Shown in pieces: positions 18,127 to 27,388 of a stretch of 64,000 nt of DNA. Positions within the stretch are counted from its first letter, which is position 1. Every line of letters starts with the position of its first letter. Location of the stretch: the NCBI GenBank assembly GCA_026928325.1, contig JAIXKS010000011.1:2697-66696 (forward strand), in the 5' to 3' direction. The notes under the pieces were generated by a model. That model ran no database searches. It worked only from the letters and a program-made list of their open reading frames with translations, and was not told where the DNA came from. A program made the position numbers and the translations under genes. Source of the DNA: Chitinophagales bacterium (GTDB lineage: Bacteria > Bacteroidota > Bacteroidia > Chitinophagales > Saprospiraceae).

Positions 18127-18198
18127 TTGACTCACTAGGACTCGAACCTAGAATAACAGAACCAAAATCTGCTGTGTTGCCGATTACACCATGAGTCA
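18127..18198 (-). tRNA. tRNA-Gln (anticodon TTG)
   Basis: The minus strand folds into a cloverleaf. The acceptor stem TGACTCA/TGAGTCA has discriminator A, the D arm contains GGTGTAATCGGCAACAC, the anticodon loop TTTTGGT holds TTG at 34-36, and the T arm is CTAGG-TTCGAGT-CCTAG. The first base pair U-A is typical of tRNA-Gln. CCA is not encoded. Confidence 0.95.
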
Positions 18199-18278
18199 AT
18201 TTTTCTAAGCGACTGCAAAGGTAATACGATTTATATTAAAATTAAAATATTTTCAATTATTTTTTGAATTTTAATTAA

Positions 18279-18286
18279 TATCTTTG
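18279..18286 (+). promoter_or_regulatory. candidate -7 box (TATCTTTG)
   Basis: TATCTTTG lies 18 bp before the ATG at 18304 in an AT-rich leader; it matches the Bacteroidota -7 consensus and implies a very short leader. Confidence 0.4.
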
Positions 18287-18303
18287 CGCGAAATTTCGAA
18301 GTA

Positions 18304-18993
18304 ATGAATTCATGGTCAAATTTTTTTGATAACCGTAAAAAAATATGGTTATTTTTAGGCTTGTTTCTGCTTGCTTTATTGGTGACGATATTGTTTTCGA
18401 AGTTTTTGATGTGGAATGAATCCAGAGTAGGTAAAAACTTTGATGACCCGATCTTGGGAAGATTTCAGCCCGTGGATTTAAGTTTGTGGATTGGTATCCT
18501 TACCAATGGTGCGATTTTCGCTGGGTTGATTACCTTATTTCGCAAGCCAACGACTACGATTTACCTCTTATCGACCGTTTTGCTGATGTGCATTATCCGT
18601 GGATTGTCGTTATACTTTGTTGTCTTAGAACCACCAACCAATATTATTCCTCTTAAAGATCCTATTTTGGAATTGACCTTTTATGGTGGTCAGGTATTGT
18701 TGAAAGACCTATTTTTTTCTGGCCATACGGCCAATATTATTCTCGTCGGCCTACTTTCTGAAAATATTTGGATGAAACGTTCGATCGTTTTGCTAGGATT
18801 TATAGTTGGTTTTATGTTGGTGTTGCAGCATGTACATTATAGTATTGATGTGCTGGCTGCTCCGATTTTTGCGATTATTACGTATAAGTTGTCTATCAAA
18901 CTGGGCAATTTTCTGATGTTGCAACATATTGAAACCGGAAAGCGATGCGGTAGCTTAGTCTATGAATTAGGTCTTAAACCTTCTAGAAAATAA
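18304..18993 (+). CDS. PAP2-like / sphingomyelin synthase-like membrane phosphatase
   Basis: A 229-residue membrane protein with about six hydrophobic helices. Two late motifs are those of the PAP2 superfamily: FFSGHTAN (H141) and HVHYSIDV (H178, D182). The layout matches the PAP2_C / sphingomyelin synthase-like group, which handles lipid phosphate or phospho-head-group transfer at the membrane. Saprospiraceae and related Bacteroidota make sphingolipids, so a role in that pathway is possible but not shown by the sequence. It is followed by a hairpin terminator and is transcribed alone. Confidence 0.75.
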   Translation: MNSWSNFFDNRKKIWLFLGLFLLALLVTILFSKFLMWNESRVGKNFDDPILGRFQPVDLSLWIGILTNGAIFAGLITLFRKPTTTIYLLSTVLLMCIIRGLSLYFVVLEPPTNIIPLKDPILELTFYGGQVLLKDLFFSGHTANIILVGLLSENIWMKRSIVLLGFIVGFMLVLQHVHYSIDVLAAPIFAIITYKLSIKLGNFLMLQHIETGKRCGSLVYELGLKPSRK

Positions 18994-18994
18994 A

Positions 18995-19025
18995 AAAGGA
19001 TTAGTGTAGCACGAATCCTCTTTTA
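18995..19025 (+). terminator. hairpin terminator
   Basis: AAAAGGATT pairs with AATCCTCTTTT around an 11-nt loop, two bases after the stop codon at 18993, with a T tract following. Confidence 0.65.
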
Positions 19026-19071
19026 TGGTTTTTTTATTCATACCTACACAGGTACGATTAAGTTAAAAGGC

Positions 19072-19695
19072 TTATTTTCCAAATAACTTTCCGAATATAG
19101 ATTTTGAAGCCATCGATGCAATGTCATCTACGATGCTGCCGTCGCCATCTTTATCTAATAAAGTATTCAGAATGCTTTGTGTTGAGGATTGACTATTCAC
19201 CGTTTGCGTTGCACCTTTGATGATGTCAAAAAGTCCACCGCCGCCACTCTGTTGAGGCGCTGCCTGTGTCTTGGCCTTACCCAACATACCTAAGACGATT
19301 GGCGCTAATGTTACCATCATTGTCATAATCTTACCGGTATCGATACCACTAGCTTTGGAGATAGATTGAACAGCACTTTCTTGTTGATCGCCTAAGATGT
19401 GTTTTAAAATGCCCGCACCATTGGAAGTAGCAGGATTGGCCGGTTTATTCGAACCTGTCAAAAATCCGGTTAAATCGTCGAAAATGCTACCATTGTGATC
19501 ATTGGTCAACGCATTTTCTAAACTTTGTTGTCCTTCCGGAGTGCTCGCATTTTTCATAATCCCATTGAGTAGGGTTCCAAATATGCCATCTACAGCTGCA
19601 TTGGTCTTTTGATCATTGCCTAAACCTAATTGGTTTCCTAGTTGGCTCATGATTATATTCTTCATTGGGCCTTGTAATAAATCTGTAATATCCAT
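19072..19695 (-). CDS. DUF937 domain-containing protein
   Basis: A 207-residue protein of the DUF937 family: MDITDLLQGPMKNIIMSQLG at the start and helical Gly/Ala/Gln-rich segments in the middle (VTLAPIVLGMLGKAKTQ). Near the C-terminus DKDGDGSIVDDI has the spacing of an EF-hand calcium loop. DUF937 proteins are abundant in Bacteroidota; their function is unknown. There is no signal peptide. It stands alone, converging with the PAP2-like gene. Confidence 0.85.
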   Translation of the reverse strand: MDITDLLQGPMKNIIMSQLGNQLGLGNDQKTNAAVDGIFGTLLNGIMKNASTPEGQQSLENALTNDHNGSIFDDLTGFLTGSNKPANPATSNGAGILKHILGDQQESAVQSISKASGIDTGKIMTMMVTLAPIVLGMLGKAKTQAAPQQSGGGGLFDIIKGATQTVNSQSSTQSILNTLLDKDGDGSIVDDIASMASKSIFGKLFGK

Positions 19696-19968
19696 GTGTG
19701 TTGATTAAAAATTAATGTTATCGAATATTCGACATGCAAGTATAACATTTTTTTTTGAATTCAATTCATTTTTTATTGTTAAAGTATCATTAAAACTAAA
19801 TTTAATTAGTTCGATGGTTGGATTTGATTGATGAAATTTTGGTGCTGCGCTTATTCAATGGCTAAAAAGCCAATATCGGTGCATAAACACTAATTTGAAA
19901 ATTAAAAACGTTTAAAATTAATTTCGGAACGATATTTGTATTTCCCATATTACTAAAATGTTTAATAT

Positions 19969-21063
19969 ATGAAAGTCCTTGCTTCTAAGTTGTTGTTAGG
20001 TATTTGTACTTTGGTATTACTCACGGCCTTTAGTATGCCATTAAGTGTCAAACTTACGGATCAGTATATTGATTCTTATAAATCCATTGCGGTATCTGAA
20101 ATGCACAGAACGGGAATCCCAGCCAGTATTAAATTGGCTCAAGGCATTTTAGAGTCTGATTTTGGTAGAAGCATGCTGGCTGTCAATGCACGAAATCATT
20201 TTGGAATCAAGTGTGGAGGCGATTGGGTTGGAGATACTTTTTTTATCTTTGATGATGACACCGACCATGAAGGCACATTGATTGAGAGTTGTTTTAGAAG
20301 TTATAATTCTGCGGATGAATCATATATTGCACATTCTGATTTTTTGACCAACCCTTCTAAAAAAGCGCGTTATGGATTTTTATTTGAACTTGCGACTACG
20401 GATTATGTGGGTTGGGCCAATGGGCTGAGATTTGCCGGCTATGCGACCGATCCATCCTATCCTCAAAAACTCATTTCGATTATTGAAAAATATAAACTTT
20501 ATAAGTTTGACGAAGATATCATTGCTCCTTCCGGAAATCCGATAGCTCAACAAGAAAATCCAAGAACTGAAAATCCTGTAATGGTTGAAAAGTCTAAAAA
20601 AGAACGACCTTCAACTTGGGACAATGGCCAATCAGGAAAGATGAAAACTGCTACAATTAATGGCCTTAAAATGGTATATGCTGCCGGAGGTGAGACCATT
20701 CAGCGCATAGCCTTAGCTACGGGACATCGCGTTTCTGAACTTCTAGAATACAATGAGGAAATCCAAAGTATGGATTATATGTTAGCTCCGGGGGAGATCG
20801 TATATTTGGAAAGAAAAAAGAAAAATATAGAAGGAGAAGCCCAATTTCATCAGATTCAAAAGGGTGAAACTATGTATAGTGTATCCCAACTTTATGGAAT
20901 CCGTTTAGAAAGTCTCTTAGCAAAAAACAATTTGATGGCCGATGCTTTACCTCTTGAAGGACAAGAAATTAGCTTGGTTAAGCAATTAAATAAAAATCAA
21001 ACGCCTAAATATCGCTTGGTTGAACGCTTCGATTCTTATGTGGATTTGGGTTCGTTGAGATAG
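19969..21063 (+). CDS. glucosaminidase with two LysM domains
   Basis: A 364-residue exported peptidoglycan hydrolase. The N-terminal hydrophobic stretch (1-24) is a signal peptide or anchor. Residues ~28-175 are a FlgJ/AcmA-like glucosaminidase domain with catalytic Glu in LAQGILESDFG and the conserved NHFGIKCGG. Two LysM modules follow (about 225-285, and about 290-340 beginning HQIQKGETMYSVSQLYGI), which bind peptidoglycan. The enzyme should cleave the glycan strand in the periplasm. A proline- and charge-rich linker (about 185-220) joins the halves. Confidence 0.92.
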   Translation: MKVLASKLLLGICTLVLLTAFSMPLSVKLTDQYIDSYKSIAVSEMHRTGIPASIKLAQGILESDFGRSMLAVNARNHFGIKCGGDWVGDTFFIFDDDTDHEGTLIESCFRSYNSADESYIAHSDFLTNPSKKARYGFLFELATTDYVGWANGLRFAGYATDPSYPQKLISIIEKYKLYKFDEDIIAPSGNPIAQQENPRTENPVMVEKSKKERPSTWDNGQSGKMKTATINGLKMVYAAGGETIQRIALATGHRVSELLEYNEEIQSMDYMLAPGEIVYLERKKKNIEGEAQFHQIQKGETMYSVSQLYGIRLESLLAKNNLMADALPLEGQEISLVKQLNKNQTPKYRLVERFDSYVDLGSLR

Positions 21064-21091
21064 ACGTTTTCTCAAAATGCTAATTTTTAGC

Positions 21092-21099
21092 TATCTTTG
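21092..21099 (+). promoter_or_regulatory. candidate -7 box (TATCTTTG) for rluF
   Basis: TATCTTTG is 17 bp upstream of the rluF ATG at 21116 and directly follows the previous gene, so rluF probably has its own promoter. Confidence 0.4.
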
Positions 21100-21115
21100 T
21101 GCTTGATTTTAAGCC

Positions 21116-21835
21116 ATGGAAAGGAAAGATATCAGCCTCAATAAGTATATAAGCGAAACGGGATTGTGTTCGCGTCGGGAAGCCGATAAACTCATCGATG
21201 CCGGTCGTGTCATGATCAATGATACTATCGCTCGCAAAGGCAATCGTGTACTACCGGGAACGGATCAAGTTTACTTAGACGGCACCTTAGTCGCAAAAGA
21301 AGTTGATCCCGTTTATATTGCTTTGTATAAACCCGTGGGCATCGTCTGTACTACAGATGATATCGAACCGGACAATATTATCGATTATTTGGGATATAGT
21401 GAACGCATTTTTCCGATTGGAAGGCTGGATAAAATGTCTGAAGGCTTGATTTTATTAACAAACCATGGAGATATTGTCAATAAAATCCTCCGTGCCGGAA
21501 ATAATCACGAAAAGGAGTACATCGTTACAGTTAATAAACCGATCGATTCCGCCTTCCTGAAAGCCATGGCGACCGGTGTTCCGATTTTAGATACCGTTAC
21601 TCGTCCATGTGTCATAAAAAAAATCAACGCAAATACCTTTAATATCATCCTAACACAAGGTTTAAACCGACAGATCAGAAGAATGTGTGAGTTTTTAGGT
21701 TATCGCGTTAGAACGTTGAAGCGGATTCGCATCATGAATATCCATTTGGAAGGCATACCTTACGGTAAATGGCGCTATCTCAATAAAACGGAGATGCAAG
21801 ATCTGATGGAGTTGATTAAGGACTCTAGACAGTAG
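21116..21835 (+). CDS. rluF: 23S rRNA pseudouridine(2604) synthase
   Basis: A 239-residue RsuA/RluB/E/F-family enzyme. The N-terminal S4 RNA-binding domain ([19 protein letters not shown], residues 9-27) is followed by the catalytic core with GRLDK, whose Asp is the nucleophile, and [15 protein letters not shown]. The whole protein resembles E. coli RluF in detail ([27 protein letters not shown]), which is why RluF rather than RluB or RsuA is chosen. Confidence 0.93.
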   Translation: MERKDISLNKYISETGLCSRREADKLIDAGRVMINDTIARKGNRVLPGTDQVYLDGTLVAKEVDPVYIALYKPVGIVCTTDDIEPDNIIDYLGYSERIFPIGRLDKMSEGLILLTNHGDIVNKILRAGNNHEKEYIVTVNKPIDSAFLKAMATGVPILDTVTRPCVIKKINANTFNIILTQGLNRQIRRMCEFLGYRVRTLKRIRIMNIHLEGIPYGKWRYLNKTEMQDLMELIKDSRQ

Positions 21836-21838
21836 GCA

Positions 21839-21895
21839 ATTACGAATATTCAATTACGAATTAGGAATTAGGAATTAGGAATTACGAATTACGAA
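21839..21895. repeat. tandem 7-bp repeats (ACGAATT / AGGAATT)
   Basis: A run of heptamers AATTACG / AATTAGG repeats about eight times head to tail between two converging genes, with related words to about 21925. No coding capacity. Such short tandem arrays are typical slippage products in Bacteroidota intergenic DNA. Confidence 0.75.
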
Positions 21896-21934
21896 TGTAT
21901 CTTGTATTCCTAATCACGAATGCTTAAAAATCAA

Positions 21935-22936
21935 TTATACAGATTTTAGAAAAGCCTTGCCTGCTTCTTGTATCGTAGTGCGAATATCCTTGTATTGCAG
22001 CCCTAATTCGCGTATAGATTTGGTGTTGTCATAAATGGATTCGACAGAGGTGCTCATGAGGGTTTCCTTGGTTAGCAGTGGTTCGCTATTCGAAAATAGG
22101 CTTCTCAAGGTGTCTAGCGTTAGCAAAGTCTTGCCTAATGTTGGTGTTAGGGCTGTGGTTGGCTTTTTGGCTTGGACTGCTGTAGCTACCTGATTGAATA
22201 CTTCTTGATAGGATAGGTTTTGCGCACTGATAATAAATCTTTGGCCGGAGAAATCTCCTTGAAGTGCTAAAAGTATAGCTTGAGCGACATCCTCGACACT
22301 TACCCAGCCGGTTGTGCCCGTCGGATAAAAGCGCATGCCTGTATGGATTTTATGAAAAAGCTGAATGGATGACTTATTCCAATCGCCGCTGCCGAGTATC
22401 AAAGAAGGACAAAGTACCGTAGTTTCAAGGCCTTCCGCATGTCCACGCCAAACTTCTTGTTCGCCTAAAAACTTAGTCAAACCATAGGTCGTATCATAAG
22501 GACTATGACTAAATAACACATTTTCATCGATCTGTTCCTTTTGTTTTTTTCGGCCTATCGCCGCAACAGAACTCACATAGATGATTTTTTTTACGCCTTT
22601 TTCCATGGCCGCATTGACTAAGTTGGCTGAAGTGGCAATGGCTTCTTGAAGTAAACGGCTTTTGTTTTTTAAATTAAAAGTAACATCAGCTGCCATGTGG
22701 ATGATGACATCTTGATCGGTGAGTTGATCTTCTAATAAGGGCATGTCCAATAAATCGCCCGTTATCCATTGGCAAGCGCTAGGATTTTGAAAATCAGGAC
22801 TATTCGTTGGATTGTGCTGCCTTGATAGACAAGTTAGATGGCTGTAACCTTGATCTGCAAGTAATCGGATAACATGTTGCCCTAAAAAACCGGATGCTCC
22901 AGTGATAAATATTTTACTTGCTTTTGTTATCGTCAT
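21935..22936 (-). CDS. NAD(P)-dependent epimerase/dehydratase (extended SDR)
   Basis: A 333-residue extended short-chain dehydrogenase. The Rossmann motif GASGFLGQH starts at about residue 13; the catalytic pair is YGLTK (Tyr, Lys), with the serine in IYVSSVAA. The sequence style (VIHMAADVTF, TGWVSVEDVAQAI) is that of dihydroflavonol-4-reductase-like / NAD-dependent epimerases acting on unknown substrates. It is followed on the same strand, upstream in transcription, by a HAD phosphatase 34 bp away, so they may be co-transcribed. Confidence 0.88.
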   Translation of the reverse strand: MTITKASKIFITGASGFLGQHVIRLLADQGYSHLTCLSRQHNPTNSPDFQNPSACQWITGDLLDMPLLEDQLTDQDVIIHMAADVTFNLKNKSRLLQEAIATSANLVNAAMEKGVKKIIYVSSVAAIGRKKQKEQIDENVLFSHSPYDTTYGLTKFLGEQEVWRGHAEGLETTVLCPSLILGSGDWNKSSIQLFHKIHTGMRFYPTGTTGWVSVEDVAQAILLALQGDFSGQRFIISAQNLSYQEVFNQVATAVQAKKPTTALTPTLGKTLLTLDTLRSLFSNSEPLLTKETLMSTSVESIYDNTKSIRELGLQYKDIRTTIQEAGKAFLKSV

Positions 22937-22970
22937 AATTGATGAATCCGCCTATAGGTTTGATATATGT

Positions 22971-23405
22971 CTATTGCTCAAAGACTTCGATTTCTGTATT
23001 AACCTTGATTAAGTCTGTAAACTTACCTTTGTATTGTGTCGCTTTAACGATGTGATTATCGATCCAATGATAATTTCCACCGCGAGGTTTTCCGACTAAT
23101 AATCCATGATATTTAAAACCATGTTGGTTGAGCCATGCTTCGGTTACGCTTCGATGATTTTCAGTGCGAGAAGTGAAAAAAGTAATGATATGGCCTTCGT
23201 CATACCATTTATTACAGATTTTCAAGGCATCTGGATAGGGTTTTACCGTACTCATCCTTTCGGGTTCTTCATTGGGTACGTCATCACATATCGTTCCGTC
23301 GATATCAATAAGATAATTCTTAACGTTTTTAGGTAAAATCGGGCTTAAACTTTTACCTTCGTTATCTTGAATAGCGTGCAATAATGGATTACTCATAACA
23401 AGCAT
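22971..23405 (-). CDS. HAD family hydrolase-like protein
   Basis: A 144-residue protein with HAD motif I at about residue 33 (LIDIDGTICDD), motif II in ITFFTSR (Thr/Ser), and later basic residues (KPRGGNYHW) followed by DNHIVKATQY. It is small, without a large cap domain. Family members are nucleotide or sugar phosphatases, or polynucleotide kinase-type phosphatases; I cannot assign the substrate. An alternative ATG lies 9 bp downstream (23396). Confidence 0.82.
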   Translation of the reverse strand: MLVMSNPLLHAIQDNEGKSLSPILPKNVKNYLIDIDGTICDDVPNEEPERMSTVKPYPDALKICNKWYDEGHIITFFTSRTENHRSVTEAWLNQHGFKYHGLLVGKPRGGNYHWIDNHIVKATQYKGKFTDLIKVNTEIEVFEQ

Positions 23406-23435
23406 GTAAATATGAAAAGGTAAATATACAACGAA

Positions 23436-24257
23436 TTATTGAAAAGTGATATAGTTTTCAGGATTTACATATTTTCCATCATACCACATTTCAAAATGGA
23501 GGTGTGGCCCAGTAGATTGTTCGCCTGTATTACCAATGATGGCTATGGCTTGTCCAGTCTTTATGATATCTCCGGTTTTTACCAGAAGTACAGAATTGTG
23601 TTTATATACCGAGACGACATTTTTGTTGTGTTGGATATAGACGCTATTGCCGGTAGTCAATGATTGCTCAGCACTCAACACGATGCCATCCATAATGGCC
23701 TTGATTGGCGTATCTTTAGGCGCTAGAATGTCCACACCGTAGTGTTGGATGTCTGGTTGAAAACCCGCTGAAATTTTTCCATAAACAGGAGAAGCAAATT
23801 TAAGGAAATTCAATTCTTTCGTACGACTTGTTTCTTTGATATCGGCTTGATTGACGAGTTCTGGAGTTCTTTTTGATTGCAAAGTCCCCGGTGCTGCGGG
23901 TAAATCACCCGAATTGTCAGAACCTGCGCTCAAGATTTTTTGGAGGCCGCCGATATAAACTTGATAGGCAGATACTTCAGATTCGAGTATATCTACTTTT
24001 TTGACGAGTTCGATAAATTTTTTATTATCGGAGATATCACCATAGCCCGGGATGAGTCGCTTAACAGGAGTAAAGAAAATAAAAGAGATAACAACAAGGG
24101 AGATGATAAGTCCTGCGACACTCAATAAAACATAGAAACTCAGTAATGAAAGATTGTAAGATCCTACTTCTTCGAGGTTCTCGTCATCAAGGATGATGAT
24201 GCGATAAGTATCGCGTATTCGTTGCCAAATCTTTTTTTTACCTGTTGTGCCGTCCAT
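23436..24257 (-). CDS. M23 family metallopeptidase (LytM domain)
   Basis: A 273-residue membrane-anchored peptidoglycan endopeptidase. One membrane helix at about 33-58 is followed by a periplasmic coiled-coil stretch (80-110) and the LytM domain (about 165-270). The zinc-site motifs HYGVD (H...D) and GPHLHFEMW are both present, and YKHNS supplies the middle His region. M23 enzymes cut peptide cross-bridges or act as activators of amidases. No neighbouring gene explains its specific role. Confidence 0.9.
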   Translation of the reverse strand: MDGTTGKKKIWQRIRDTYRIIILDDENLEEVGSYNLSLLSFYVLLSVAGLIISLVVISFIFFTPVKRLIPGYGDISDNKKFIELVKKVDILESEVSAYQVYIGGLQKILSAGSDNSGDLPAAPGTLQSKRTPELVNQADIKETSRTKELNFLKFASPVYGKISAGFQPDIQHYGVDILAPKDTPIKAIMDGIVLSAEQSLTTGNSVYIQHNKNVVSVYKHNSVLLVKTGDIIKTGQAIAIIGNTGEQSTGPHLHFEMWYDGKYVNPENYITFQ

Positions 24258-24360
24258 TTTGGACTAAATTTATTACTAGAAATAAAATAATTTTCGGCAA
24301 AAATAGTTATAATATAGTGATGGGTTGCATTATTTATATATAATTAACAAAATAAGGCTA

Positions 24361-24368
24361 TATATTTG
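24361..24368 (+). promoter_or_regulatory. candidate -7 box (TATATTTG) for the PorW/SprE-like gene
   Basis: TATATTTG lies 39 bp before the TTG start at 24408; no -33 box with normal spacing was seen. Confidence 0.35.
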
Positions 24369-24407
24369 CGCTCTGATTTTATACTTTATAACAAATTATA
24401 ATATATT

Positions 24408-27380
24408 TTGAATAGAATTATTATATATTTCCTTGCTTTTTCGGTTATAGCCGGCACTGGATTGTCATGCGTGACGACTAAAAAACGGAATGAAACCTCT
24501 AAAACCGGAAAATTTTATCACAATACGACAGCATACTATAATGGATATTGGAATGCTACTGAAATCATGAAGGAAAGCATGATGACGCTGCGCGCAGCCA
24601 ATGTCGATGATTACAATAATATCATTGAAGTAGAGGACTACGTATCTGTGGATAATCCAAAGATGGTCAAACCGGATATGGATAAAATTCTTGAAAAAGT
24701 TTCCACCGTTGCACAGCTCCATTTGCCGAGTGATTGGGTAGATGATTGTTATGTCATGATGGGAAAGGCACAGTACGTAAAGCAAGAATACGAGACAGCA
24801 GCGGAGACTTTAGAGTACTTTCAAGAAGACTTTAACCCTGCCAATCCGTATGGTAGAAATTATAAAAGTAAAAAATTAACAGGAAAGGCAGCAAAAAAGG
24901 CCAGAGAAGCTGATAAAAAAGTCAAAGAGGCTGAAAAGAAGCAAGCTAAAGCTGATAAAGAGGCCGAACGCAAAGCGCAAGCCAAGCAAAAAGAGCAAGA
25001 TAAAAAGGCTAAAGCCAAGGAACGCGAAAAAGCAAAAAAAGAAAAGGAAAAGCAACGTAAATTAGATGCTAAAAATAAAAAGAAGGGTATCAAAACACCC
25101 TCTCAGATCAAGACTACAGCACCTGAAGTCAAAAAGGATAGCATCTCTACGCCGGTTAGACCAGTTGTTGATAAAATAGTTAAGGAAGAAGAATCCTTGT
25201 ATATTCCAGAACCTCAAAAACTTGAGGAAGACAAAACCGCTTATAGTGAAGGGATGCTTTGGTTGGCAAAAGTCTATATTAAGCGGCAAAATTGGTTTCC
25301 GGCTCAAATGTTGCTCGAAAAACTAAAACCAGAGGTTCTACCGAAAGATGTACGCCATGAGTTAGCCCCGACCTATGCCAATTTTTATATCAAGCAGGAA
25401 AAATACGCCGAAGCTATTCCAAAATTGGATGATGCCATTGCGACTGCGCCTAACAAAAATTTAAAAGGTAGATATGCGTTTATTGCAGGTCAAATATCGC
25501 AGAAACTCAATAGAAATGGAGACGCCCTTCGTTATTTCGAATTGGCCAAAAGCAGTAGCAATAATCCTAAAATGGAATTTATGGCTGAAATGGCGGTTGC
25601 TAAAAACTCAATTGCTTCCGGGACTCGATCCAAGGATGATGTATTGAAGTCTTTAAAGAAGAATTTGGGTGAAGCTAAATATGCGAAACTCAAAGACGAG
25701 ATTTACTTTACGATGGGCGAGATCGAGTTGTCTCAAAATAATGAAAGTATAGCCATTGAGCATTTTCAGAATTCGGTAAATAATAATGAATCGAATGCGA
25801 AGTTAAAGGCAGAAGCATATTATAAAATCGCTAATATTCACTATGATGCCGACCGTTATTTGCCGGCTTCGACTTATTTTGATTCTACCTTCATGTTTTT
25901 GGCAAATACAGATCCACGATACGATCAGATCAAAAGATATTTGGACAACCTAAAAGATATAGCCTATAATATCCATTTGATAAGTTATAGCGATACTTTA
26001 TTGTACTTTGCTTCTCTTGACGAGAAGGATCGCAAAAAAGCTGTGTTAAAATACCTAGAACGAAACCCGAAGAGCACTTCACCTGCCATTAAAACACCAA
26101 ATCAATCCAATAAAGGTGGTGTCTTAATCACTTCAAATGCAAATTTTGGCAACAGTACTTTCTTCGCCTACAATATGGCGAATAAGGAGCGAGGCCGACA
26201 AGCATTTATTAAATCATGGGGCAATATAGCCTTAGAGGATGACTGGCGAAGAAGCGAAAAAATATCTTTTGCAGTTGATCCAGATGACGATAAACATGAT
26301 GGAACAACGGAGGAAGATGCTTTAGGTACCAAAATTTCACAGGATGATTATAACGCCTTAAATCGGGAGATTCCGACCAATCCTATCAAGCTTCAGGAAA
26401 CCAATGATCGCATCACTGCGGCAATGTTTACCCTTGGAAAGCTCTTTAGAGATAAAATTAATAATTATAGCCGTTCAGCAGAAACCCTCGAAACTATGCA
26501 TCACAGATATGGCCCGACGGCTTACGAATTAGACTCCTATTTCTATATTTATTTGGATTATATGGATTTGGGTAATGCCGCAAAACAGGAAGAGTACAAA
26601 AACAAAATCCTGAGCAAATACCCGGAATCTAAATATGCTTCTGTCATCAATGATCCGGAATATTTTGCTAAAGCTCAGAATCAAGCAAATAAGGCCGACA
26701 AGTACTACAGTACCATGTATAAGTTGTTTACGAATGGTCAATATGCACAAGTCGAAAAGATGATCCAAGATGCGCCTTCGGTTATGGGTACAGACCATGA
26801 TTATAACGCTAAATTGAGCCTGTTGTATGCGATGTGTAAGGGTAATACAGAAGGAAAAGAGGCGTACGTCCGAGAATTAAATAAAGTGGTTTCTTCTTAT
26901 CCTGGGTCACAAGAACAACTTCGAGCCAAGGAGATTTTACGATTCTTAGGTGGTGATAATAGCGCTTTCGCCAATGTACAAGATGTAGATAAAATCTATA
27001 CGAGAGATCCTAATTCAGTGCATTATGTGGCCGTTGTAACCTATGGACTTGACGACAGTAAACATGTTAATTTTAAAATATCCATTTCAAATTACAATAA
27101 GCGAAATTTTGCTTCCGATCGTTTGCAATTTGGAGATGCTGTTTTGAATATTGAAGACAATGCGCAAGTTATCCTGATTAGAAAGTTTGATAATGAGGAG
27201 AAGGCAGTCGCTTACTACAAACGTGTCATGCGAGATGTAGCGGATTATACTAAAAATGTTGAAATGACCTATGATGTTTTACCCATCTCTCAAAGTAATT
27301 ATCGAAAGATGATTAGTGAGAGATCAGCGGTCGGATATCGAACCTATTTAGAAAATTTAATCCTTGTAGATTATAATTAA
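24408..27380 (+). CDS. T9SS PorW/SprE-like TPR lipoprotein
   Basis: A 990-residue lipoprotein: signal with lipobox GLSC (lipid-modified Cys21), then the start FYHNTTAYYNGYWNATEIM typical of SprE/PorW. Many tetratricopeptide helices follow (for example about 275-520 and 690-850). SprE/PorW is a periplasmic lipoprotein needed for T9SS secretion and gliding, thought to link PorK/N/M rings with other parts. The start is a TTG; no ATG gives a complete signal peptide. Residues ~150-230 are an extreme Lys/Ala/Glu-rich helix, probably a single charged alpha-helix inserted in the N-terminal region. The C-terminal ~100 residues (VHYVAVVTYGL onwards) are a conserved non-TPR domain. Confidence 0.88.
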   Translation: MNRIIIYFLAFSVIAGTGLSCVTTKKRNETSKTGKFYHNTTAYYNGYWNATEIMKESMMTLRAANVDDYNNIIEVEDYVSVDNPKMVKPDMDKILEKVSTVAQLHLPSDWVDDCYVMMGKAQYVKQEYETAAETLEYFQEDFNPANPYGRNYKSKKLTGKAAKKAREADKKVKEAEKKQAKADKEAERKAQAKQKEQDKKAKAKEREKAKKEKEKQRKLDAKNKKKGIKTPSQIKTTAPEVKKDSISTPVRPVVDKIVKEEESLYIPEPQKLEEDKTAYSEGMLWLAKVYIKRQNWFPAQMLLEKLKPEVLPKDVRHELAPTYANFYIKQEKYAEAIPKLDDAIATAPNKNLKGRYAFIAGQISQKLNRNGDALRYFELAKSSSNNPKMEFMAEMAVAKNSIASGTRSKDDVLKSLKKNLGEAKYAKLKDEIYFTMGEIELSQNNESIAIEHFQNSVNNNESNAKLKAEAYYKIANIHYDADRYLPASTYFDSTFMFLANTDPRYDQIKRYLDNLKDIAYNIHLISYSDTLLYFASLDEKDRKKAVLKYLERNPKSTSPAIKTPNQSNKGGVLITSNANFGNSTFFAYNMANKERGRQAFIKSWGNIALEDDWRRSEKISFAVDPDDDKHDGTTEEDALGTKISQDDYNALNREIPTNPIKLQETNDRITAAMFTLGKLFRDKINNYSRSAETLETMHHRYGPTAYELDSYFYIYLDYMDLGNAAKQEEYKNKILSKYPESKYASVINDPEYFAKAQNQANKADKYYSTMYKLFTNGQYAQVEKMIQDAPSVMGTDHDYNAKLSLLYAMCKGNTEGKEAYVRELNKVVSSYPGSQEQLRAKEILRFLGGDNSAFANVQDVDKIYTRDPNSVHYVAVVTYGLDDSKHVNFKISISNYNKRNFASDRLQFGDAVLNIEDNAQVILIRKFDNEEKAVAYYKRVMRDVADYTKNVEMTYDVLPISQSNYRKMISERSAVGYRTYLENLILVDYN

Positions 27381-27388
27381 ACTCATGT

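Noticed and set aside
24361-24410. Missing start codon or frameshift at the PorW/SprE-like gene
   Set aside because: A TTG at 24408 gives a complete lipoprotein signal with Cys21, so a TTG start is enough to explain it.
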